DNA of 64,000 bases from Methanosaeta sp. PtaB.Bin039. Its GTDB lineage: Archaea > Halobacteriota > Methanosarcinia > Methanotrichales > Methanotrichaceae. The DNA is taken from positions 62,001 to 126,000 of the forward strand of contig MVQI01000051.1 in NCBI GenBank assembly GCA_002067795.1, written 5' to 3'. A program made the translations under genes and the position numbers. Position 1 is the stretch's first letter. Each line of letters starts with the position of its first letter. The notes under the pieces are model-generated. The model saw only the letters and a list, made by a program, of their open reading frames with translations. It was not told where the DNA came from and did no database searches. Positions 26,426 to 35,687 of the stretch are shown one piece after another.

Positions 26426-26683
26426 CTCTAGAGAGCCTCCGATCTGGCCAGGCCCAGGCGTCCTCTTATCGAAGCGCGATGCCTCAAAGCGGATGCGAAG
26501 CGCATGAGAGGCCTGGCAGCATCGCCTAGGCACGAGAAGAATAGCCTGAGAAAGTGAGCAAACTCAGGAATTGTCAGGGTGAATAGTTTACACAAAATCC
26601 GCTTTTTCCCGCCCGAAAACGGCATCGAAGATCGCAATCCCTGATTAAGCATCTCACACGAGGAGGTGGGGCGTAAGCTGCGA

Positions 26684-27808
26684 TCAGGGAGGCGGCAGCT
26701 GCACCGCGTCCCGCAGGCCGGCATCCCTGCTTGTCACCCCTGTCATCTTCTCTATATAGCTCTTGAGCTTCACGCCGATCAGGGAGATCACTATTGCCAC
26801 TATGGCTGAAAATGCCAGGGTCTGGATCGAGCGCAGGGCCATCTCGGTATTGGACTTGAGGATGAAGTCGCTGGCGCTCCAGAATATCAGGCCGGTTGCA
26901 AAGAGGAAGAACGGCGTGGAATAGGTGCGGGCATCCTTGATGCCCTCCAGGTACATATCCAGGATCTTGCCCATGTTGGCGCAGATGCCGGCCGCCACAT
27001 ACCACCACACGCTGGCGTTGATGAACGTCATAATGAGGGTCAGATAGCCGTACCAGATGGGTCCTTTGTAGCTGTACCATACGCTAAAAGCACCCTGGAT
27101 TGTCGCTATCACCACCAGCATTGCCGCGAGGATGTAGGTGACGAAGGTGATCTTGCCGGCATAGAGGGACCCTTGCAGGGTCTTCTTGGCGTCGTCCATG
27201 AAGTCGTCGAGGCCAAGGCCCCGAAACAGAAGGTATAGTCCGACCGCACCGGTTATGCTGATGAATGCTCCTTGCGGATAGTCGAAGAAGTAGAATATGG
27301 AGAGCATCATCAGGGCAAGCCCTGGCGGGATGAAGATCGTATGGCTGATCTTGGGATCGGTGAAGACCTGCTTCAGCAGGTAGTAGGTGCCCTCAATGCT
27401 GGGATTTTGCTTTACGAGCACCCTTTTAACCCCATCTACCTTCACGCGTGACTGTATGACCGGAAGTATCGCCTCATCTTCAGCTCCGTCGGAGACCACG
27501 ACCACCGCCCCCGGACGCAGGCGGGCGATCAGGTCTTCAAGCTGTTTGGCCAGACGGCTATCCGAGATTAGGCCGACTTTTACGTCACCAGTTATTGAGG
27601 CTATCTCGGCAGATCTGCGCTGGGAGACCAGCTCGTCATAGACCTTGATTCCTCCGAGTATGGTATTGATATCGGAGTCCTCAGGATCGGCTATTCCGAG
27701 ACTCAAAGCAGCATGAAGATTGGCATCCCGGCCTACTACTGGGCTTGCAAGTCCGGCTTTGCGGCCCAGATCATCGTCTCGATCGATGCATAGCACCAGG
27801 ATATCCAT
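26684..27808 (-). CDS. DUF373 family membrane protein
   Basis: A 374-residue archaeal DUF373 protein. The N-terminal cytoplasmic half starts MDILVLCIDRDDDLGRKAG, has the conserved ALSLGIADPEDSDINTI segment and a Rossmann-like VVVVSDGAEDEAILPVI. The C-terminal half has about six membrane helices (for example PPGLALMMLSIFYFF). The function is unknown. Its promoter has a TATA-like CTTTAAGTAG (minus strand, near 27830), about 25 bases before the ATG. An AT-containing gap of 115 bases separates the stop from the FwdC-like gene upstream region. Confidence 0.85.
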   Translation of the reverse strand: MDILVLCIDRDDDLGRKAGLASPVVGRDANLHAALSLGIADPEDSDINTILGGIKVYDELVSQRRSAEIASITGDVKVGLISDSRLAKQLEDLIARLRPGAVVVVSDGAEDEAILPVIQSRVKVDGVKRVLVKQNPSIEGTYYLLKQVFTDPKISHTIFIPPGLALMMLSIFYFFDYPQGAFISITGAVGLYLLFRGLGLDDFMDDAKKTLQGSLYAGKITFVTYILAAMLVVIATIQGAFSVWYSYKGPIWYGYLTLIMTFINASVWWYVAAGICANMGKILDMYLEGIKDARTYSTPFFLFATGLIFWSASDFILKSNTEMALRSIQTLAFSAIVAIVISLIGVKLKSYIEKMTGVTSRDAGLRDAVQLPPP

Positions 27809-28021
27809 GAAGCGGTATTGAACAGGATTCTACTTAAAGCATTCCATGAAGGCGAAATCGGAGGTCCGGACATAACTGGACGATCCCCTGAGAGGGCAAG
27901 CTGCACAAAAAATATAGCATGTAAAGCGAGATCTCGCGTACGGCTGGCCAGCGGCTTAACACTTGAATGAGAGCCCAATCCACCAGGTTTTTATCGTCTT
28001 TCTGACAAAGACAGCTTTTGC

Positions 28022-28492
28022 ATGAGATACGGAATCCTCCTCTTGCTAGCCGTCGTCCTGACGGCCTCGTCCGCCCATGGGCTCTTCGAGTCGCTCAGCC
28101 TGGATTATTACATAGATAGGTACAACACAAATATCGACCAGGCCCCAGTCATCCTCAAGACAATACTGGGAAGCGAGCAGGTGGAGATACGAGTGGCCCT
28201 GGACAACGGCAGCCTGCTGGACCTGGGGATCGAGACCGATATGGGAAGCATCATCTCCGTCTCGTACAGCGGAATTGCTGATCCGAGCATCGCCATTGAA
28301 ACCAGCGAGCAGACAATCGATGAGGTGATCGGCTCACCAGATCCGATTGGGGCTTTTCAGCAGGCCAGGGATAGGGGCGATATAATGATCACAGCGAACA
28401 AAATTCCGGGCAAGATCAAGGTGAGCAGCCTTCTATCCAGCATGGAGGTCTTGCGGTTCTTTTACCAGCGGGTGTTCGCCCTGCCGGCATGA
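28022..28492 (+). CDS. Exported protein of unknown function
   Basis: A 156-residue protein with a clear signal peptide (MRYGILLLLAVVLTASSAHG). The mature part has a mixed alpha/beta pattern and acidic character, with DRYNTNIDQAPVILKTILG and a C-terminal helix KIKVSSLLSSMEVLRFFYQ. The middle resembles SCP2-like or lipid-binding folds by pattern only, and I cannot assign it. A TATA-like TTTTTAT lies near 27988, about 30 bases before the ATG. It stands alone with gaps of about 200 bases on both sides. Confidence 0.65.
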   Translation: MRYGILLLLAVVLTASSAHGLFESLSLDYYIDRYNTNIDQAPVILKTILGSEQVEIRVALDNGSLLDLGIETDMGSIISVSYSGIADPSIAIETSEQTIDEVIGSPDPIGAFQQARDRGDIMITANKIPGKIKVSSLLSSMEVLRFFYQRVFALPA

Positions 28493-28652
28493 AGGAAATG
28501 ATATGCGAGGAGGGCTTACGAACGATTTTCCCGCAGGGCATCCGGGGCAGAAGATGACAGCCTGGCAGAGGTTTCTTTTTTTGCGAGTCCAGATGCTCAT
28601 GATATGAGCATGGCCCATCGAACACTTCCGCGGCAGAACAATAACAAAAGAT

Positions 28653-28686
28653 AGTTATATTGTGGGCACCATGTCATAGTGGGGGA
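28653..28686 (+). promoter_or_regulatory. TATA box and ribosome binding site of the flavodoxin gene
   Basis: AGTTATATT at 28653-28661 is a TATA box about 34 bases before the ATG at 28691. GGGGGAT at 28681-28687 lies just before the ATG and supports this start over the GTG at 28679. Confidence 0.45.
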
Positions 28687-28690
28687 TATT

Positions 28691-29125
28691 ATGCCAAAAT
28701 TAGCCATAATCTACGCCAGCGGCATGGGCAGGACCAAGAAGATGGCCGAGACAATAGCCGAGGGTGCTAAGACTGTGGATGGGGTAGAGGTCCTGTTGAA
28801 GGACGCCTACGACACATCGGCAGAGGACATCAGGGATGCGGATGCCATAATGCTTGGTGGGTCCACGTACAACTACAAGCTGATAAAGGCGATGGACCCT
28901 CTGCTCAAACAGATGAAGGACATGGATCTCAAGGGCAAGGTAGGCATGGCCTTTGGCTCCTGCGGCTGGAGCTGTGAGGGGATCCCAACAATCACCAAGA
29001 GGATGCAGGCCTTTGGGATGAGGGTTATCGAGCCTGGCCTCGAGATATACCAGGTTCCGGATAAGGAAGGGCTGGAAAAGTGCTTCCATGCTGGCCGAAC
29101 CATGGCCGCTGGCATGAAGAACTAG
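28691..29125 (+). CDS. Flavodoxin
   Basis: A 144-residue FMN-binding electron carrier. The phosphate-binding loop is IIYASGMGRTKKMAETIAEGA at about residues 5-25, followed by DADAIMLGGSTYNYKLIKAM and GKVGMAFGSCGWSCEGIPTITKRM, which supply the isoalloxazine-binding loops. It matches the small flavodoxins related to the C-terminal domain of F420H2 oxidase (FprA). No partner oxidase gene is adjacent. The start at 28691 follows a ribosome binding site; the upstream GTG at 28679 adds four residues. Confidence 0.86.
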   Translation: MPKLAIIYASGMGRTKKMAETIAEGAKTVDGVEVLLKDAYDTSAEDIRDADAIMLGGSTYNYKLIKAMDPLLKQMKDMDLKGKVGMAFGSCGWSCEGIPTITKRMQAFGMRVIEPGLEIYQVPDKEGLEKCFHAGRTMAAGMKN

Positions 29126-29274
29126 AGCTTGGAAATCGCATTTGCCCGGGCGATATTTCTCGCCCTCGTCCACAGGGCGAAATCGTCCTCACTAACGGAG
29201 CTGGAGACGGGTGCAAGATCGCCGGGAAAAGCAGTTGATCAGACCTGGATATTGGGGGATCAGCGGCGGATAAT

Positions 29275-30456
29275 ATGCGAAGACACGGATTTGGGACCAG
29301 GTGCGTACACAGCGGAGAGGGCGAAAATCCTTTCGGAGTTCACGCAACTCCCATCTACCAGACGTCTTCTTACGCCTTTTCGGATGCCGAGCAGGCAGAG
29401 GCGGTCTTCTCAGGAAGAGCTCCGGGATATGTCTACGCCCGATCTCCGCCCCATACCCCTACGCATAAGGCGCTTACCGATAAGATGGCAAGCCTTGAGG
29501 GCAGCGAGTCTGCCCTGGCTTTCTCCTCGGGGATGGCAGCACTCGCAGCCGTGGTATTGGGACATATGGGAAACGGCGATCACCTGATCTCCACCGACGT
29601 CATATACGGCGGGACCTACGGCCTGCTTCAAAACGTGCTTCCTCGATACGGCATTGAGGTGAGCTTCGCGGACAGCACCGATCCCGAGGCAGTCAGTGCA
29701 GCCATCAGGGGAAATACCCGCATGATACTCCTGGAGAGCCCGTCAAACCCCATATTAGGGGTGACGGATATCGCCGAGATCGCTGGAATTGCCAGGGATA
29801 ACGGCGCGTTGACCGTTGTTGACAACACATTTGCCTCACCCTGCCTGCAGCGCCCGCTTGAGCTGGGTGCGGATGTGGTTGTGGAGAGCTGCACCAAGTA
29901 TATCGGCGGACACAGCGACCTCTTGGGAGGGATCGCGGCCTGCAAGGCCGAGCTTGTCAAGCCAATACGTCGCCTGGCCGTATCCATGGGCGGAACCATG
30001 GGCACCGCAGAGGCCTGGCTCTGCCTGAGGGGGCTAAAGACTCTGCATCTGCGTATGGAACGCCACTGCTCAAATGCCCTGGCCCTTGCCAGGTTTCTGG
30101 AGGACCACCCATTGGTCGAGAAGGTGATGTATCCGGGACTCAAGAGCCACCCTCAGCACGAGCTGGCAGCCAGGCAGATGGCAGGACCAGGAGGCATGCT
30201 CTCTTTCCAGCTTAGCGGCGGCAGGCAAGCGGTGCGCCGGATGTTCGGCGCCCTGCATCTATGTGCCATCGCAGTGAGCCTGGGAGCGGTGGACACCCTG
30301 ATAGAGCATCCTGCCAGCATGACCCATGCCGTGATGCCAAAACCCTTGAGGTTGAGTCTGGGAATATCCGATGGATTGGTCAGGATATCCGCGGGGATAG
30401 AGGATGCGCTCGACATCCAAGAGGACCTGAGACAGGCATTAAATGCCGTATCATAA
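29275..30456 (+). CDS. PLP-dependent trans-sulfuration enzyme (cystathionine gamma-synthase/lyase or methionine gamma-lyase)
   Basis: Cys/Met-metabolism PLP enzyme of 393 residues. It begins FGTRCVHSGEGENPFGVHATPIYQTSSYAF and has YARSPPHTPTHKALTDKMASLEG, LAFSSGMAALAAV, VDNTFASPCLQRP and the PLP-lysine motif SCTKYIGGHSDLLGG. The C-terminal SLGAVDTLIEHPASMTHA and GLVRISAGIED are diagnostic. The family cannot be split between cystathionine gamma-synthase, gamma-lyase and methionine gamma-lyase from motifs alone. The N-terminal cysteine CVH is common to MetB and MetC types. It is not in an obvious operon. Confidence 0.88.
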   Translation: MRRHGFGTRCVHSGEGENPFGVHATPIYQTSSYAFSDAEQAEAVFSGRAPGYVYARSPPHTPTHKALTDKMASLEGSESALAFSSGMAALAAVVLGHMGNGDHLISTDVIYGGTYGLLQNVLPRYGIEVSFADSTDPEAVSAAIRGNTRMILLESPSNPILGVTDIAEIAGIARDNGALTVVDNTFASPCLQRPLELGADVVVESCTKYIGGHSDLLGGIAACKAELVKPIRRLAVSMGGTMGTAEAWLCLRGLKTLHLRMERHCSNALALARFLEDHPLVEKVMYPGLKSHPQHELAARQMAGPGGMLSFQLSGGRQAVRRMFGALHLCAIAVSLGAVDTLIEHPASMTHAVMPKPLRLSLGISDGLVRISAGIEDALDIQEDLRQALNAVS

Positions 30457-30652
30457 CCAATAAATTTCGATAGATCTGCTGCGATTTGAGTCCCGGTCGA
30501 GAGCATACAGGGCCAAGTTTGCCAATTTTTGCATAATGTCAAATAGTCGTTCTTTATTTTTCCCAGGTGGAGTGAAAATTTCCAGGAAATACAATCTGAG
30601 CCGGCATTTGCCTGCCAAACAGAAGGATTGATATGAAAGCGACCCCAAAATA

Positions 30653-31261
30653 ATGTGGGGGAGAGTCCAGTTGCATATATCTTTGGACGAGCTTTACATC
30701 CAGCCTCTGGGGAGGGTGGATGAGGAGGTACTGGAGTTCCTGCGGGATGGACTGTGCAGGCTGTGCAAAAAAGCCGATGTAAAGCCAGCCAGATCCATGC
30801 CCAGGCGACCATATAATCCGGACCGGGGTCAGTACGATGGTCCGATGATCTTAGAAGAGATGGAGACGGATGGAGGTATCGTGATGGGCGTAACCGAGAT
30901 GGATCTCTACGCCACAGGCCTGACCTTCATCTTCGGCATGGCCTCTCGGAAGAAGACGCTCATATCGCTTCACCGGCTGCGACCTGAGTTCTACCGGGCT
31001 GTGCCCAATATGAAGCTTCTACAGGCCAGGGCAATGAAGGAGGCGATGCATGAGATTGGCCACGGGCTCGGCCTTCGCCATTGCCCCCAGATAAGCTGCG
31101 TCATGCACTTCTCCAACTCCATCGTTGACACCGATCTCAAGGATTGGCGCTACTGCCGGCGCTGCTCGCTCAGCCTGGCCAGGGATGGAATCGACCTGCC
31201 AGCCGAGATGGCAGTCCGGTCACAGAGCATTCGCATCGCTGAGGCTGTGAGACACCGCTAG
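30653..31261 (+). CDS. amzA: Archaemetzincin
   Basis: Zinc metallopeptidase of 202 residues. The catalytic motif HEIGHGLGLRHC (residues about 132-143) and the nearby CVMHFSNSIVDTDLKDWRYCRRC match archaemetzincins, including the family cysteines and the methionine turn. The substrate is unknown in all known members. A CCCCA (30643-30647)/TGGGG (30656-30660) stem has the ATG at 30653 in its loop region. No ribosome binding site is clear, so the transcript may be leaderless or the hairpin regulatory. Confidence 0.9.
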   Translation: MWGRVQLHISLDELYIQPLGRVDEEVLEFLRDGLCRLCKKADVKPARSMPRRPYNPDRGQYDGPMILEEMETDGGIVMGVTEMDLYATGLTFIFGMASRKKTLISLHRLRPEFYRAVPNMKLLQARAMKEAMHEIGHGLGLRHCPQISCVMHFSNSIVDTDLKDWRYCRRCSLSLARDGIDLPAEMAVRSQSIRIAEAVRHR

Positions 31262-31406
31262 CGCAAAGGAGAAGCGAGCAGAAAAGAGCTCGTATCCTTC
31301 GGGCCGCCACCCCACCCGCCGGAAGTTCAATTCCGGTAACTTTTTAACGCGAGACGTTGGCTAAGAGCCCGATCAATGGGCTGCAATCTTGGCAAGCGGG
31401 TGGGCA

Positions 31407-32819
31407 ATGGATCTGGCTTCCGATCTGGCTGATATCGTTGGAGAGCGGCTGTCCTGCTCTTCTGCCGAGCTGTACTGCTATTCCTGTGATGCGTCCCAGG
31501 TCAGGGGCCGGCCGGAGTATGTTGTTCGGCCAAAGGACAGGGATGAGGTATCCAGGATCATGGCCCTGGCCTTCGAAAAGAGGGTGCCGGTAACCCCGCG
31601 AGGGGCTGGCACTGGGCTTGCCGGAGGCGCAGTCCCGCTAAAAGGCGGCATAGTCCTCGACCTGTCGTCAATGGACCGCATACTGGAGATCGATTGCAGC
31701 TGCCGGCAGGTGCTGGTAGAGCCTGGGGTGGTCAGGGACAGGCTTAACCTGGCGCTTCTTCCCAGTGGCCTGTTCTTCCCCCCGGATCCGGGAAGCTCTG
31801 CCATGTGCAGCATAGGCGGGCTTTTGGCCAACAATGGAAGCGGGATGCATTGCGTGAAATACGGCACGACCAGGGATTACGCCCTGGACCTGGAGATCGT
31901 GCTGGCAGACGGAAGCGTGATTCATACCGGCTCCCAGGTGCTCAAGTCCTCTGCAGGTTACGATCTGACCAGGCTCTTCATCGGATCGGAAGGCACGCTC
32001 GGCGTGATAACAGCAGCCAGGCTCAGTGTGGTGCCACTGCCCAAGGCCCGACGTCTGGTACTGGCCGCCTTCAGAAGTCCTGAGGAGGCCGGATTGGCTG
32101 TCAATCGGGTATTGTCCGCAGGGATCGTGCCTGCAGCATGCGAGATCCTCGACAGGACAACGGTTGAGGTCCTGCATCGGTGTGACCCGCATCTGGCCCT
32201 GCCAACAGCAGACCTGATACTCTTCGAGGCCGACGGAGAGCCAACGGCTGTTTTGGACGAGGCGGCAAGGATTGAAGAGGTCTGTCTCCAGTCCGCCATC
32301 TCCATAGACACAGCCTCGGAGGCAGCGGAGATGGAGGAGGTTTGGGCTGCCCGGCGCCTTGTAGGGGCTGCGGTATCCCGTCTCGATCCGAAGAAGACCA
32401 GGATATACGTGGGTGAGGATGTCGGCGTGCCGGTCGGCATGATGCATGTGCTTATCAGAAGGGTGCAGGAGATCTCCGAGGACGCCGGCATACCTGCCAT
32501 GAAGTACGGCCATATTGGGGACGGCAACCTTCACGTGGCCCTATTCGTAGACCTCTCAGACGAGGCGGAGGTGGAAAGGGCAAAGCTCGCCGCTCACCGG
32601 ATCCACCTGGCTGCCCTCGACCTGGGCGGCACGGTCAGCGCTGAGCACGGGGTAGGCAGAGCCAGATCCAGCTACATGAGGCTGCAATGGGGAGGGGCAC
32701 TGGATGTGATGAGGGCGATAAAGAGGGCCCTTGACCCCCGGGGGATCCTGAATCCCGGAAAGCTGGATCTGGGGTCCGGCACAGACTGTGACACAGCAGA
32801 TGCCGGGGCAGGGCTATGA
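31407..32819 (+). CDS. FAD-linked oxidase, GlcD/D-lactate dehydrogenase-like
   Basis: FAD-dependent alpha-hydroxyacid dehydrogenase of 470 residues in the glycolate oxidase subunit D / D-lactate dehydrogenase group. The FAD-binding (PCMH) segment has VPVTPRGAGTGLAGGAVPLKGG, SSAMCSIGGLLANNGSG and SAGYDLTRLFIGSEGTLGVIT. The C-terminal domain has KYGHIGDGNLHVALFVDL and TVSAEHGVGRARSSYM. The gene overlaps the following Fe-S gene by four bases, giving the two-subunit arrangement of D-lactate or glycolate dehydrogenases. The start at 31407 (ATG) is preferred over a TTG at 31389. Confidence 0.88.
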   Translation: MDLASDLADIVGERLSCSSAELYCYSCDASQVRGRPEYVVRPKDRDEVSRIMALAFEKRVPVTPRGAGTGLAGGAVPLKGGIVLDLSSMDRILEIDCSCRQVLVEPGVVRDRLNLALLPSGLFFPPDPGSSAMCSIGGLLANNGSGMHCVKYGTTRDYALDLEIVLADGSVIHTGSQVLKSSAGYDLTRLFIGSEGTLGVITAARLSVVPLPKARRLVLAAFRSPEEAGLAVNRVLSAGIVPAACEILDRTTVEVLHRCDPHLALPTADLILFEADGEPTAVLDEAARIEEVCLQSAISIDTASEAAEMEEVWAARRLVGAAVSRLDPKKTRIYVGEDVGVPVGMMHVLIRRVQEISEDAGIPAMKYGHIGDGNLHVALFVDLSDEAEVERAKLAAHRIHLAALDLGGTVSAEHGVGRARSSYMRLQWGGALDVMRAIKRALDPRGILNPGKLDLGSGTDCDTADAGAGL

Positions 32820-33865
32820 TCGATCCCCGAGCCGTCAGCGGCTGCGTGCGCTGTGGGACCTGCCGCTCGGTCTGTCCGGTATTCCAGGAGACGGGGTGGG
32901 AGTCCTCGGGGGCCAGGGGAAAGATGCTGGTCCTAAAGAGCATGACCGAGGGGGCAAATCTCGACTCGGGGTGCAGGGACAGCCTGGGAACATGCACAAC
33001 CTGCGCTTTATGCACCCAGATCTGCCCGGCCGCAGTCAGGCCCACAGGCCTTATCGAAGAAGGTCGCAGAGATCTCGTCTTAGCCAATGTCACCCGCCAG
33101 GAGCATCGCAGGCTGAACAGGAACCTGCTGAGATATGGCAATACATTTGGAGATGGACGCGACCGCCTTGGCTGGCTTGGGGAGGAGAAGGAGATGCTGC
33201 CAAAGTCAGCCGACTTTGTGTACTTCGCAGGCTGCGTCAACTCCTACCGTTACCCCGAGACTGCTAAAAAGACGTTTCAGATCCTGAGCAGGTTCTCGGT
33301 GACGGCGATGCCAAAGGAGATGTGCTGCGGCTCGCCATTGCTCCGTACCGGTTTTGACGCCGGCTTCCTCAGGGAGGCAAATCTGGAGCAGATGGAGGCC
33401 ATGGGTGCCAGGGCGATAATTACCGGATGCGCCGGCTGCTACACTGCGCTTAAGGGCTACGGAGGGCTTGAGGTCTACAGCGTGCCGGAGTTCCTGAACC
33501 AACGCCTTGAGGAGCTGGATATTCAGCCGCTGGACCTTACCGTCTGCTACCACGATCCCTGCCACCTCGGCCGGCACCAGGGGGTCTACGATCCGCCCCG
33601 CCGGATATTAGAGGCCATCTGCAGCCTGGTGGAGATGAAGGCGTCCCGAGAGAAGGCCCGCTGCTGTGGTGGAGGCGGCGGAGTCAGGGCTGCTTACCCA
33701 GAGCTATCACAAAAGATCGCCCGACGCCGCTTGTTGGATGTTCCAGCGGAGGCAGATGCCATAGTCACTGCCTGCCCCTTGTGCGTCCGCAACCTTCGGG
33801 ATGCCGGGGGAAACGCGATAGACTTGATCGACCTTGTGTCCAGGGCCCTGCCTCCCAGCCTCTGA
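32816..33865 (+). CDS. Fe-S oxidoreductase with CCG domains (GlcF/HdrD-like)
   Basis: Electron-transfer subunit of 349 residues partnering the upstream FAD protein. It has two N-terminal 4Fe-4S motifs (CVRCGTCRSVCPV and CTTCALCTQICPA). Two cysteine-rich CCG domains follow (VYFAGCVNSYRYPET...EMCCGSP, and CYHDPCHLGRHQGVYD...KARCCGGGGGVRA...CPLC). This is the GlcF/HdrD architecture. Together with the flavoprotein it could oxidise D-lactate or glycolate and pass electrons to a quinone-like carrier or methanophenazine. The substrate and acceptor are unknown. Start codon overlap indicates translational coupling. Confidence 0.88.
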   Translation: MIDPRAVSGCVRCGTCRSVCPVFQETGWESSGARGKMLVLKSMTEGANLDSGCRDSLGTCTTCALCTQICPAAVRPTGLIEEGRRDLVLANVTRQEHRRLNRNLLRYGNTFGDGRDRLGWLGEEKEMLPKSADFVYFAGCVNSYRYPETAKKTFQILSRFSVTAMPKEMCCGSPLLRTGFDAGFLREANLEQMEAMGARAIITGCAGCYTALKGYGGLEVYSVPEFLNQRLEELDIQPLDLTVCYHDPCHLGRHQGVYDPPRRILEAICSLVEMKASREKARCCGGGGGVRAAYPELSQKIARRRLLDVPAEADAIVTACPLCVRNLRDAGGNAIDLIDLVSRALPPSL

Positions 33866-33933
33866 TTGGACAGCAGGCGGCCTGCAGATAGCCCAAGGGT
33901 ATAGGCTTGACTTCTGCCAGCCAGGGACGCTGA

Positions 33934-35511
33934 TCACTTCATCCCACGGGAGCGCAGAGCTCTGTCGAATATCCCGGTGTCAAGCCCAGGCACGCCGCAT
34001 GTGGTGCAGCCCTTCTCACGGGCCTGCCGTCCCTTCTTTGCAGCTGGCCGAGGTGGCGGGCCTTCAACAGGCATTGTGAGGACCGTCCCGTCCCTCGGAT
34101 GATATACCCGGATCCGATGATTATTGGTATCTGCCAGGTAGAGACTGCCGTCCAGAAACGCGAGTCCTCCCGGCTCCCGCAGCTCTGCCATTTCAGCAGC
34201 TCCGTCTATTCGGCCCGGGCTGCCGCTGCCGGCCACCGTCTCGACGACCCTGGCCAGGAGGTCCGCCCTTTTTATTCGGTGGTTGTAGGTGTCGGCGATA
34301 TAGACCGCCCCGTCCTGGCAGCAAATCCCGAGAGGATGCTGGAGCCTTGCTTTGGCGAAAGGCCCGTCCAGGTCGCCGAAGTCGAAGAGACCGGTTCCTA
34401 TTAGGGTGGATACCTCATCCCCCTTGCAGACGCGCAGAGCCGATGCCTCGCTGTCAACGAAGTACAGGGACTGCCCATCGCTGCAAATGCCGGATGGCTG
34501 GGCAAGCTGGGCGGCGGCCAGAGGACCGTCAACGAGCCCCTCCCTGCCAGACCCGGCCCACGGCTCTGTCGCCAGGCTGCGGCGGTCCAGCCTCCAGATC
34601 TGGTGGGTCCCTGCCATGGCAATGTACAGGTATTCGCCAAGAACTGTCAGGTCCCAGGGGGAGCTTAATGCCTGCTGAAGCCCTGGGCCGCCGGCCTGGC
34701 CGGCATGACCCTGCAGGCCTGTGCCGGCCACCGTCTCGACCCTGCCGGAGGAGAGGTCGGCCCGGCGGATCAGGTGGTTCTCTGTATCAGCAATCCACAG
34801 GTGATCCCCATCTAAGGCCAGACCCTGGGGGCGGAAGAAGGTCGCTTCTGCAAAGGGCCCGTCGCCTCTGCCCTGCCTGCCTGATCCGATCACTTCCAGA
34901 ACTGCACCCTCCGTGCTGAGCGCCAGGATGCGGTGGTGGTTTGAGTCGGATACGAAGAGCCTGCGGCTGCCTGGATCTGCCACAACCTTTCCTGGAAACG
35001 ACAGGAAAGATCCGGAGGCTGCATCGGCGTTCTTCAGAGGAGAAAATGCCAGCCTCTCTGCACGAAGCAGGCCTCGCCGCTCGTACTCCTGAATAAGGCC
35101 TGGAAGAAGCGGGTCCAGCCTCTCGAATATGCCCTCACCGGAGGCGGACCCGATCACCTGGCCGTCTGGCGCAATCAAGATGAAGGACGGCCAGGCAGAG
35201 ACACCGTACTGCTTCCATATGAGGAACTGGTTGTCGACGACCACTGGGTGCTCAAGGTCGTAGCGCAGTATCGCCTCCCTGATGTTCTCGACCTTCTGCT
35301 CGTTTGGGAACTTGGCGGAGTGAACTCCAATGACCACCAGCTCAGGGTACTTCTCCTCAAGTCTTTTCAGGTCTGGGATGACGTGCATGCAGTTGATGCA
35401 GCAGTAGGTCCAGAAGTCCAGAAGCACGAACTTGCCCCTCAGGTCGGCGATTAAGATGGGGCCGTCGGTGTTAAGCCAGGGAAGGCCGGGCGGGAAGTCG
35501 GGAGCGAGCAT
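33934..35511 (-). CDS. Thioredoxin-like plus NHL-repeat protein (NHLRC2-like)
   Basis: A 525-residue protein. Residues about 1-140 form a thioredoxin fold with FVLLDFWTYCCINCMHVIPDL as the redox site (CxxC read as CINC). The next 350 residues carry NHL beta-propeller repeats such as LWIADTENHLIRRADL, LYFVDSEASALRV and VYIADTYNHRIKRADL. The C-terminus ends with CTTC and a GFDRAL-like tail. This Trx-NHL order is that of bacterial and eukaryotic NHLRC2. No signal peptide is visible, so a cytoplasmic location is likely. It is unusual in archaea and may reflect transfer from bacteria. Confidence 0.85.
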   Translation of the reverse strand: MLAPDFPPGLPWLNTDGPILIADLRGKFVLLDFWTYCCINCMHVIPDLKRLEEKYPELVVIGVHSAKFPNEQKVENIREAILRYDLEHPVVVDNQFLIWKQYGVSAWPSFILIAPDGQVIGSASGEGIFERLDPLLPGLIQEYERRGLLRAERLAFSPLKNADAASGSFLSFPGKVVADPGSRRLFVSDSNHHRILALSTEGAVLEVIGSGRQGRGDGPFAEATFFRPQGLALDGDHLWIADTENHLIRRADLSSGRVETVAGTGLQGHAGQAGGPGLQQALSSPWDLTVLGEYLYIAMAGTHQIWRLDRRSLATEPWAGSGREGLVDGPLAAAQLAQPSGICSDGQSLYFVDSEASALRVCKGDEVSTLIGTGLFDFGDLDGPFAKARLQHPLGICCQDGAVYIADTYNHRIKRADLLARVVETVAGSGSPGRIDGAAEMAELREPGGLAFLDGSLYLADTNNHRIRVYHPRDGTVLTMPVEGPPPRPAAKKGRQAREKGCTTCGVPGLDTGIFDRALRSRGMK

Positions 35512-35687
35512 GGATATCTATCAGGCTGCCCGGTATTTATTCGTTGGCTGGAGGAGGAAGTTGGCAAATACGATTAGACATTGATAAGAAACCTGATTGT
35601 GGCGGCCTTGTGAAGTATGGATGTTGAGGACTGCCTGGCAGTGCGGCCATTGCCGATCTTAATTTGCTTTGCCTCGATTTATGCATT
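35512..35687. other. Intergenic spacer between NHLRC2-like and VWA-TPR genes
   Basis: These 176 bases are moderately AT-rich. They should contain the promoter of the thioredoxin-NHL gene (minus strand, start 35511); AATAAATACCG at about 35529-35541 (minus reading CGGTATTTATT) is a good TATA candidate just upstream of the start. No RNA gene or hairpin was recognised. Confidence 0.4.

Noticed and set aside
6666-28492. PGF-CTERM tails as archaeosortase substrates among exported proteins
   Set aside because: C-termini of the subtilase, NosD-like, CARDB-like and other exported proteins were read; none has PGF followed by a helix and basic tail.
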